Shown: positions 22,801-34,300 of the stretch, one piece after another | Layout: each line of letters opens with the position of its first letter | Numbering within the stretch: position 1 is the stretch's first letter | The notes under the pieces: model-generated | Seen by the model: the letters and a program-made list of their open reading frames with translations, nothing else | Database searches by the model: none | Told to the model about the DNA's origin: nothing | Assembly (NCBI GenBank): GCA_030544235.1 | Contig: CM060475.1 | Span: 2,131,920-2,195,919 of the forward strand | Source: Lepturacanthus savala | Lineage: Eukaryota; Chordata; Actinopteri; Scombriformes; Trichiuridae | Direction of reading: 5' to 3' | Length of the DNA: 64,000 nt | Translations under genes and position numbers: made by a program

Positions 22801-25346
22801 CAAATATTTTAGACAATCTGGCATCTCTGCAGATGTTGTTTTGAGGAAGGAAATGCATTTAAAATGTTTGTTAGACCGCAAAGATCTGCATGTAAACACA
22901 ACTTCTGTTTGTTTAGAAGAAAACTCAACAGGGCACCTTAATACTCACGGAGAGCCATGACATAAGCCTCCTGGCTTTTTTTTTGTCTGTGCCTGCACAG
23001 ATGTCACTGTATATTTTCCCTTGTGTTGTTTTTCCCGCTCTGCCTTTTCTACCACGTATTGTGCAAGCAAATGCAATTCCTGAGGTCTTAATTAGTCTCG
23101 GATATTTATATTGGAAGATGTTTGTAACACCGTGCCACTCTAGGCACCAAACGGAGCTTAATTAAAAAGGACAGCTTTTGTAATTACTACTGCCATTCTG
23201 CTGAAAACTCGAGTCGAGTGCTGCCTGCATTCAAAACAGGTCTACATAAAGCGTTTGTGTGCGACTGGAAGACTTTTAATTAACTGGTAAGTTAGATATT
23301 GTTTTCTTTCCTAAAGAATGGATTAATAATTGCAAATCAGACAGACCAACACACACACCGACATTTAAACGTCGTGGATAAGCATGTGTGTTTGTGGACA
23401 ATCAGGCGCAGTGTGAAGCAAGTGGTGGAAGAGGAGGAGGGAAAAAAAGCATCAATTAAAGCAAATGACCATGAAGCAGGGTCAACAGACTGAAAGAGAA
23501 GGAAGAGAGAGGCAGAGGAGCGAGTGAGAGAAAGAAAATGTAAACACGGGAGAGAAGAGAACCATGGAGAGCTGCTGAGATGAAGGTGGGAGCAGTTACA
23601 TGAGATGGCTGCAGTTTCAGCAGTCATGTACTTGTGATTAATGAAACTCTGCCTCAGCTACCGCGACTCTGGAGACAAACACGTATAGCATCGCTTGCTG
23701 TGGTCTCACATACCACCACTCCATACACTGCAGCAGCTATGTATAGAGGTCGACGCTCCGCTGCATCGGTTACAACAGTCAACACGCACTGGTGCTGCTG
23801 CGAGACACCAGCTCCATCAATAATTGATGGCTAGGAGAGCCTGGGGGTGGCTTTGACTGACGTGGGGGCAGAGGCGTGCGCGTGAGCACGCACACAAACA
23901 ACGCTCACACGTGAGGGTTGACGAGGCTCCCCTCAAATGCCAAGGTCAGCGAATTCATAATCAACAAGAGGTTTGGACAAGAAACTATCAGATAAAAACA
24001 AACCTGAACCGAGCTCCTCAATATTAATGATGCTGCCTGCTTTAAAATCACCACTAGTGGTGGAAAGTACATCAAATCTACTGTCTGGGGGCACCATCTG
24101 TCTGTTGATCAACATTTTCTTTATCATAAGCGTGAACAATTGGCTTTACATAGACTGGTTAACGTCACTCTGGATCGATGGTTTTAATACATAATTTGAT
24201 GAGGAAGCAAACACACGTTTGACTCAGGGGAAAAACACAATGTGAGGAATGGAATTTTTTTGTTGTTTATTTAAAAAAAAAAAAAAACTCCACAGGGTCC
24301 CTTTAAAATTTACTACATTGCCTTCAGTGGAATTCAGCAGTTCTTTCATCGCTGCCTCGCCTCAAAGGCCGTCATTCACAATTCTTGGCTTCAAATGACT
24401 CACAGACAGCCAACTGATTTAAAGCATTTCCTCCTTCTAATAATACTGGCAATGACCTGCCCAGTTTGTCGGGAATTAACAATCTAGAGTAATAACATTA
24501 AAACAGGATTCAGAATTTAAGTACAACCCAAAACTTGAGTTTCGCCGATTAATCTAACATCCTTTTAACACCAACGCTTATTTTCCCCCCGAACTTTTTT
24601 TCCTGTCTTTGTCTCGTCATCTGTCTACTCAGCGGAACAGTCACCGACACGCCCGCAGACAGACAGATACAGCAGACGCCTTGTAATCCGCGGAATGCAG
24701 AGACACGACATGGACGGTAGAGAGTGTGTGTTTTTGTTGTTTACGTGTGTGTGTGTGTGTAGACAGGAGAGATGATGAGCCGCCACGTCGCCCTCCCCCC
24801 ATTCCACCATAAACATTGATTCCATTCACAGCTGAACCTTGAGAGGAAGGAACCGTCAACATTACATCTGGTTGCTTTGTTTGATGCCTCACAAAGAACT
24901 CAGTAACATCTTAATAGACAGGCAATGACATGGACTGAATCCAATATGAACCACTTTCACAGCCCTTTAGAGGACGTGTGCCCTCCCACACCCGCTCTCA
25001 GCAAGGACAATGAAAAAAGTGATTTTAAAGAGGAGGAACGTTATGTACAAGTAGGATTTAGTGTGACAGCTCTGATAAGAAACATCCTTTCCTGATAATA
25101 GCTTGGTGTTTCGGGGAACTGTGCGGCCTGCGCTCTCCTGGGTTCTCCCATTCTTTGTCTTTGTTTGTTTTTTTTTCCTCCCCACCCAACGCACACAGCT
25201 GTATAAGAGACGACTGAAACGGCAGAAGTGTTAGAGTCACACGTGAAGCAGTCTGAATCCAGTTACATTTTACATTTATTTCAGTAGCTGCCACTTTTTC
25301 ATGAATATCATAATATAAGCACATTAGATATTAGGAGGATAGACTT

Positions 25347-25388
<42 letters not shown>

Positions 25389-28300
25389 TACAGATGGGCT
25401 GTGCGGTGGTGGGGCTCGGCGGTGGGAAGTCCTCGGTGAAGTTGACATTGCACATGTCGCTGCCGCAGCAGCAGAAGTGGTACGTCCCATTCTGGATCTG
25501 CGGAGGGAGGTTGGTCACCACGCAGCGGTCGTCGCGGCAACCCTGGTGATCGCCCAGGTGAGTCCAGCAACCTGACGGAAGAAAAGCCAGCGGAGACGGG
25601 GACTCAGCTACCATATAATGCAACTATAACTAAAATAGACAATTTGATGAAATGATCAATACAACTCCACTGTTATGTTTGACAAAGAAAGCAGCGTTCC
25701 TCATATTAGAGAAGCTGCAACAGGAAAACGGTTTGGCACTCTTTGAGTCATCAATTGCTTCAAGAAAAGAAATAAATTGCCCAGTAATGTCTCTAGCCAT
25801 TTAAAATACCTTAATGAGCCACTTTTCTGATTGGACACTGTGCCTCACTGTGACATCCATCAACTTAAAGTACTGTCATATCAATTGTGAGTGTGTATTA
25901 AATGTTTCCTGGCATGTGTGTGTCATTAATGCGCGTCTTCCTGTTGGCAGCGGCTCTCCTGTCGTACCTTGTTTGACCAGTCGCACTTCGCCTGGCGGAC
26001 TTTTCTCCCACAGGCCAAAACAGTGGCTGCCTTTGGCACATCGGATGGTGGTGTTCTCTGGGGAGACGCGGCCTTCGCCCCCCGCCACTCGCTCCACCTC
26101 CCACTGCTGCTGCTGGTCTGTGAAGGCGCACTCCCTCTCCTCGCCCTGCGCCGCTGCAAAAAGAGATAGACGTGGTTGGAGCTGAGTCGAGCCAAATTTA
26201 TCCGCCGACTGTTTCTGGCAAAAAAAACAGGGCGAAGTGAGTGATATAGTTTTAGAAGCGGTGAGCTGTTGATGGCCAACACTGGAAAGTTGGCGTTGCT
26301 GTGTTTTCAGAAAATACGGATAAACCTCAGATGGCGTCGAATTGACAGCTCCGATGTGTACGGTGTGTTTTTGAAAACCCCAGTAGGTGTCGAGGGGGAA
26401 AGCAAATACAGTTGTGAAACAGACTCACTCGCTTGTTGATTTGCGGGGAACGTCTGGGAGAGGGAGAGCGATGCCAGGGAGAAATAGTTTGGGCCAATGT
26501 CACTCTCTGTTTGTGTACATAGCCTGCATTGTGGGTAATCTCAGATAAGAGAAACATGATGTGCTCGCTTGTTTCCCTTACTCCCAGCTCCTCCCTTTCC
26601 TCTATCCGGGGAGGGTGTGTGGGTGGCGGAGAGAGGAGGAGGGAGGGGAGGGAGGGCAGGCGTCTGTTATGGAGGGGAGAGGAAGGTGGCTGTGCCCTGC
26701 CCAAGGTCAAGCTAGCCTGTGTGGGCAGAGGGTGACGCGATGGAGTGGTAGCTCTGCCGGGCACAGCGCCAGCTTCCCTCCTCTGCTCCCATCCGCAGAT
26801 AAACCGATCATCCCTGGCCTACCGTGGGCCTTGGCTGCTCTGAACCTGTGGGCCTTTTACTGCCTACTGCTTTGTGGGACTGGTTTGCCTAGGGGGCGGG
26901 GGGCGGGGGGGGGGCATGTGTACACGCAGAGCAGGAGAGGAGTTCAAACTAAAGGTTAAGTGTGAAATGTGCGGAGGAATTTTCATTCGGTGAGGAAAAT
27001 GAATTTCAAAGAGCTGAGGGGGTTATTGCTTAGATCCACGTCAGGATTCTGAGGCTCCACTTGCATGGATTTTCATATACAGAAAAATATCCTATAAAAT
27101 AGCAATAAAGACTAGTCAGATTAAACTAAAAGCTGTTCAATAAAAGACTAACCCTTCAAAAACCCTTGAAAAAAAGACAGGCAAACACAGAGCTGTGGTT
27201 TCAATTCAGCCCAAAGACAAATCTGGATCTTTAACCCGTAGTGTTTCATTTTTACATATAAATGAATGTCCGATTCATTCAAGTCCTGGACAAACATGTT
27301 GTGATTGAACCAATCCCTACATGCTACCGATTCCCTGCTGGCCGGATGAATGCATACTGCTCATGGTCTTTAGCATAAAATGATTTAATCATGCGACTCT
27401 TCTAGACTCTCCAAATGTTATCGGACCGAATGGATTGATTCTAATAGTGAAACGAGTCATTTCATGGTGTTTGTGTGATGCTTGAAATCAGCAGTTCTCA
27501 ACCTTTTTCCAATTCATCACCCACAACGTTTGCAGCCCACAGCCGACCTTGTAAACACTATGAAAGCCAAATATTTCGCTCTCAGAGCACTTTATTTTAT
27601 TTATGATGATGATTGATCATTCAGGACTGTACTGAATGCAACACATACTGATAAAAACTGGCTTAAAACTCACATTTTGGTGTCGGAATTCTTTTTTAAA
27701 ACTTCCTTCCATATAGATTTCTAATGTGCAAGATACCATTTTTTGAAGTAATTACTGCAGTTTCATGCTTTTTATTTAGTTATTTGAATGGAACGATGTA
27801 CAGAATGGCGCTGTGTTATGTGTTGAGCTGACCTTGTATATCTAGTGACATCAAAACAGTTATCGGTTAGATTGAAATAACAGTCAGAACCTACTTTTTA
27901 ACGATAGTAGGGCTAACTAGCTCTATACTGCAATACAAGAACAGTGTCGGTATCAACTGCTGAGGATGCAGAGTCCACGTTTTGCCCGACTTTTGAAATG
28001 GCGACTGCGAAGCTGGCGGCGTTGCCAAGCGACGGTAAACATTCTAGCCTTCGAGGCTAACTTGCACACTGCTGTTTGTTGACAGATATTAAAACTGACA
28101 CTTAAAATCCAAGCCTGTTGGTCTACTTCCGCGGTGAGATCACCTGAGATCATGCCAGGTGCTCCCTCCAGCACTATAACCTTAATATAACCTCCAATTT
28201 ACAGAGTTCCTATGTGAGCGGAGGAGGTGAAGATGATAAACCAGTGAGGTGGGTTCACTGCACACAAAACTATATGATTAATAAAATCATATTTGGTGAT

Positions 28301-31300
28301 GTATCCACAGCAATAGAAGATATTATTAAAGTCCATTCTTTAAAGTTATTTGATGTCATCTTGGGTTTCTACAACACAATGGCACAATAATCCTTTTTTC
28401 CCTTGAATATAGTTCCTTTACAATTATCCAGGCCCAGTGACGGAGGAGAATGGGTGGTGGAAGTGAGGACATGAATTCTAGAGGAGGTAACATAAAGGAA
28501 CAATAGAAGGAAGGGCAGAACCAGTGACAACACCCGCAGACAGTTAGACAAACACACTGACCTTATCCACCACGGATTGGAGAACACAAATCCATAAAGA
28601 GTATCTCCTGTCTTTCTCTCAGAGCTGGGTACACGGTGTATGCCGAGTGCTGATATTAATTATTAATACCTTTTTTCTGGGAATTTAAGGCTATGAAACA
28701 AAAAGGCATCAGACCTCAGACATGAACAACCTGAAATAGATGAAAAGGTTTATGTGCTGAGTTTAATCTAGAGATAGATTTAGGGGTTTTATCCACAAGT
28801 GATGTTTTATTTATTCTAAGAAACAGACAAAACGCATTCGTATGAACATGTAGTGGTGGCAGCAGCGCATAGTAGGTATCGAGTGTCCTGATAATGTATG
28901 TGAGCTCTCCACTTTGTCTCACGTCCCCCAAGGCAGACGGAGTACTCTGCCAAGAAACATGCCCACAAGCCCCTAACCCTTTACCCCCACCCGACGTCAA
29001 CCCGTGACTGTCTGACTGAAATAAAATAATGACACACTCACTGTGCGAAGCATTAAATAGTTTCATTGTGCCAACATGGCTGCATTTCACAAGCCTGTAC
29101 TCAATGAATGGAGAACATGGACTGATTGCACAGCAGCTTCTTTAACTTCCTTTTCCACCCTACTCTTAAAAAAGGAGTTATTTAACCTCTAAAAAACACG
29201 CTCATGTATATTTAGTTGGTGACAACTACAGTAGTTGATGTAAAAAGAGCTGTGGTCGTGACCGGCTTTAATAAATAAAAGACCAGTTGCTAATAAACAT
29301 TGAGTGGGTTGTAATTATCTATAGACTAAAACAACACATCATGGTTTAATGTAGATTTCTATAGCACTGATTGTTGTATGATGTTGGATATTGATGCTAA
29401 ACAGTCAAAGTTTTAAAACTTCAGGTTAACAGATGTGGAAATTAGATATGCAGGACCTAAAACTGCTTGTTCAGACAGAGCCTGAACTGAAGGTTTGCAT
29501 AAAGAGCCTATATAGGATATATAAGGAGCTTTTTAAACTGTAATTCATGCAAAGATATTCCAGTAGAGCGCCGGATTAAAAATATATACCTGGAAATATG
29601 CAACTCTCCTTTAAAAGGGACGGTGCATGCATTTTAATATTGTAACTCTATAGCCAGCCTAATTTGAGATATTCAATGAATGTGTTCCTTCATACAGAAT
29701 GTCCCCCTGCAGTTCAAAGCTATATTGTTTACCAAATGTCTCCAGTGAAGACAAAATGACTCCGGTGTTAGAGAAATGCAGCGGTGCGGAACTGCAGATG
29801 GGAAAAAAAAAGTGTCTTGTTGGTTATATGGGCACTTTGGCTTCATTCAACACCATAAAAAATAAAACAAAGTAAATGTAACACTATGAACTATTTGGTC
29901 TGAACATACCAGCGTACGTTGCCACAAAGATTTGTCTCATAAGAGAATAGAAAGTGTCATTCACGTCTGTTTATTTTACTTATTGTGCCAGTTTTTATAG
30001 GACTGATTTCTGTAAATAAATAATTAAGAGTCATAATCAAATTGTCTGTTTAATTTGCAGTATAATTATTAGTTACAGGTAATTATGATACTAATTTTAG
30101 ATGATATTACCCAGCACTGGATTATGACACTGTAAAGGATGGAGCTCAAACCAAAGCTTTACGCCTGGAGTCAGTTCTCATTGGTGTTTCTTCAGCTTTG
30201 CTCGGCTGTGGTTGGTTCTTTGACTGAATTGTCTTTCTTAGGACTAGTTCTGGTTGGCCGCCAATCACCGTGTTTGATCTCTGATTGGCCGTGGCAGGCC
30301 CTGTCCCCGGTTCTGCTCGCTGGTGCTTGCTGTGTGATCTTGGCTTCCACTGCAGTATTGGATTGTGGGTCAGTGTATGCAGGCAAGGCCAGTGGAGCGA
30401 GGCAGATCGGAGAGAGAGAGAGAACGAGGGAGAGAGGGTAGTCATATCAAAAGGCTTCGGAGTAGTTTTCTGCTCCAAGCCTGCTCATTGGATGATGCCG
30501 GGCACTGCTGAGTGTTTACCCATGGCCCAGTTATTTGTTAATCTCTCTCTCCCCCCTCACTCTAACCCTCCTCCCCCAATTGGCCTTCAGTGCACCCTCC
30601 CACCCTCTCAGACTACCCTCTTCCCCTCAGCCTCGCTGCTAAAAAACAACAGTGGTCTAACAACTGTTTCTGACTTCCTATCCGAGATTAGAGGCTGAAA
30701 CACAGGGAGTGGGAGAGAAAAAGAAAAAAAAAAAAAAACTAGGCCCTTTTGACTACAGGCGAAAATGTGCCTTATTCACGTGGCACGCAGCATCTCTTCT
30801 GCAGACCCTGAACTATAGAAGCAGTGCTCTCTATATTGCATTTAAAACCTTTGTAGAACGCCGATCCCTTGCCGTGTCAAAAAAGACACATGCGAGGATA
30901 ATATTAACACTGAGCACACACTGGCAGCCCCGTTTCTCTTCGGTGGTGTTTGCTTTTGCTCCCGTGTGCAGGAAATGATCACGCCGGCCAGTAATGTGCC
31001 GCGGTGCGTCCACACAGATGTTAAAACCGTACGTGTGCTGTGCTTTTTCATCATAGAGGAGGAGAAAAAAAAGCTCAAACTGCAGCACGCATCGAGGCCG
31101 CCACGAGAAACGTGGAATCGCCGTAATCACACCTGCAACTACGGTGCTGTTTGGGTGCAGCCTTGTTGCTGAGGTAGGGAGGGATGGGATTCATTTAATC
31201 TGTCCCATCTGTTGCCGCAGGACCGCCACCCCTCCCCACCCTCAAAAAAACACCAACACTCAGCCTGTGTCTGTCTGGGTCTGGTACAGTTATGCTAATC

Positions 31301-34300
31301 CTGGGGTTTACACTCCCCTCTAAACTCAGGGGCCTCCGATATTGACCACAATGCATCGATACCAAAAATCCCACCTCCCTCTCTATGTACCTTAACTTTC
31401 CCAAATATGTAATAAGAAAAAAAATCAGCAGTTAACAGGAAGCTGTGTTCGCCATTACAGCACAGCTGGCATAATCTCAGACTATTTATGGAGAAGTTTG
31501 GTTTTCAGCCTTCGTCTGAATTTTAGCCTTTGTTTATAACAGCACGATTTCCTCGTTGAATGAATGAATATTCATTGCAGCTTGACAGGCTGATTTTCCC
31601 CTTCACGTCCACCCACTGGCGGCCTGTGGTTGTCTGGTATGATGGGATTGTCATATTTTTCCTGTGAGAGCGAACTGGTGTTGCGATGCCCTGGTGGTGA
31701 CAAGAAGAACCAGTTTCCCCCCCCCCCCAAAAAAATACCGATCTACTGTCTTTCGCTCACATTTTTTTTCCCTACAGTGCCTATCGGGGGTTCTATTCAC
31801 TGGTGTCTCCTTCTAAACATAAAGAAAATGTTTAACACAAAGAGAGTCTTCCCTACAGATGTGATACAAATCTTATCTTTAAAACTTCTTTATACATACA
31901 AAAAAAAAATCATGCAACGCATTCATGCTTGCTGCAACATTGCATGCTCTAGACTTATTGTCTCTGTTGGTCAAGGAGAACGGTTCCTGTTAATCATAGG
32001 CTGTCACTCTGAGTTACCATCTCAAGGCTGCACCTTTTGTTTTCTAAAACATCCACTAATTTCTCCTTTTTGCCAAACCAGAAGGTCAGCTGAACACTGT
32101 TCTATTGTATAGCTGTTCACTTGTACCTCAGAACTAAAAATCCAAGGTACTATGAGAGACATTTTTTTTTTATCTAATAGACTATGAGTCTAGCTGTATA
32201 AGAGCCCAACTGTCCTCCTGCCCCTCCATTCCAGCATTCATTGGTCCTTTTCTAGCTGCGGTCATCTCTTCTCATGAAATACTGATGTGGCCTGAGTGCA
32301 AAATATTATAGATTCGAAGTGGGTGCAGTGATTCAGCACCCTCCGGGCTTCAGCAGAGGCTTTCTTGTTTTTCTGTCTAAATTGCAAACAAACTCGCGGC
32401 CCGTTCAGCGCGAGTCTGTAATCTCCAGCCAATAACTTCACTTTCTGTTGAGCTGCTGATGTGATCACCGAGGCCGACAGCTTCAAGAGTCCCCCGCGGC
32501 CCGGAGGGGCTGGGGAGGGACGGCTTGGTTGGGGAACATTGGACCTGTCAACGCCACAGTATGGGGCCTGCGGGACACGGCTTCAGGATTTGGACAAGCG
32601 GAGCAAATGAGCAGGCCTTTTTATGCTATGGTATAATACTCGTGCTCTAATCCTCTTTGGAACCCCAAACCTCAGGCGTACCTGGGACAGCTTTTAAAAC
32701 AGAGCCTGAATGTGGGTTGTGGCATACATTACAGGCATGAATAAGTGAACAAGTGAGAAGAAGAAGGGGGTAAAGAAAAGCTTCAAAAAGTCTGCTGTTC
32801 CTACTTATGAACACCTATGGTCACGCTGCAGGTCATGTCGACAGTAGGGCTGCAGCAAACACTTATTTTAGTCACTGAATATTCTATTGATTATTCTATC
32901 ATTTAGTCAAGAGACTGGATGCTACATTAATGCCAACATCAATGTTATATGGACAGGATCCTTTCTGCTGAAACACTGAGGTTATGTTAGTTTTAGCTTC
33001 AAATGATACCAAACCTTGAAAGAATTTTGCACTTCACCATTTACTCTCTGTTACTGGTCCCACAATCTGACTTCAATCCACTCAGTAAAGACTATTTCTC
33101 GTTTCCCCTGCAGCCTAAAGTCTGTTCATTTCAATCCAGCGTCACAGAACAGAAAGACAACTCAAAAGTCCACTCTGAGGTTGATAGAGGACCTGCTGCG
33201 GACCGAGTTGGTCCCCACAGCAACCAGAACATCAAATAGAAATAGCATCTGTATTCTCTATTCACAGTTCAGTATTAATGATCATTAACAATATATAAAC
33301 CAGCTATTCCAGAGGAATTAAATGAAGGCTAAAGTGTAAGTGATGAAAGATGTTCTCCAATGACATAACGTGAACAAAAGAGCAAAAACTCAGACATGAG
33401 TTTATACGCCTGGGATCTTATCTGCGACTTCCGTATACTTTGTGACGCATTTGATGTCACAAAATGTACAGGAGCAGTGCACTCTGCCTCCGCCGTGTCT
33501 GGAACATTACATCACATTTACGCTGCTGCTTCTGAAGCTATTACTGGAACAATTTTTTTTTTATTTTCCAAAACATGTGGGCTCCTGAGGCTCTATATTC
33601 TTAAAGTGGAAGTAAAAGCTGGCGAATCAGAAGAATCAGAGCGGAGGCATCAGCGCTCAGTCTCTGCTCCAGTATGAACAAATAGGAACTTGATCATATT
33701 TACGTTGTGTTTGAAGCCATTATCTAATTTGAAAAATTAAAAACCTTTGTACTCCTAAGGCCTTGTAATTCACAACCCTTCACTTACGCTTTAATTGGTT
33801 AATACATTTTTAATCGGTTAAATTCTTTGCGGCAAGTAAACGACTAACGCTTAATCATCAACATCCCTACTTTGCAGCATGTGTGCGACGGTAGCAGTCG
33901 TGAAACGCAGCGAGCTCTCTCTGCGTGCAGAGAACATGCATTGAGGCTTTTTAGCGATCAAGTTCCTTGAGGAATCGTTTTGGCTGAATTTAACAGATTC
34001 GTCCCATGTTTGGAAGCGATTCTACTCCTGATATTTTGAGCAGAAGGCGTTAACACCCACACGCTGATTAGTCACCGGGGACAGTGAGGACAACACAAGC
34101 TCAGCTGCAGACAGGTTAAACACATGGCAGTTGGAGGAAAACAAGTACTAATTTGAAGAATAAATTAGTGAAAGTAATAAGCGAGGAAAAAGGGACTGAT
34201 GGGAAGCATCATCAGTAAGAGAGAGCTAAGGGGAAAAGGTGTTGGGTCATAGAGGTAAGTACTTTATCGTTAAACTGCTGCATGACATTATAAACATGTC

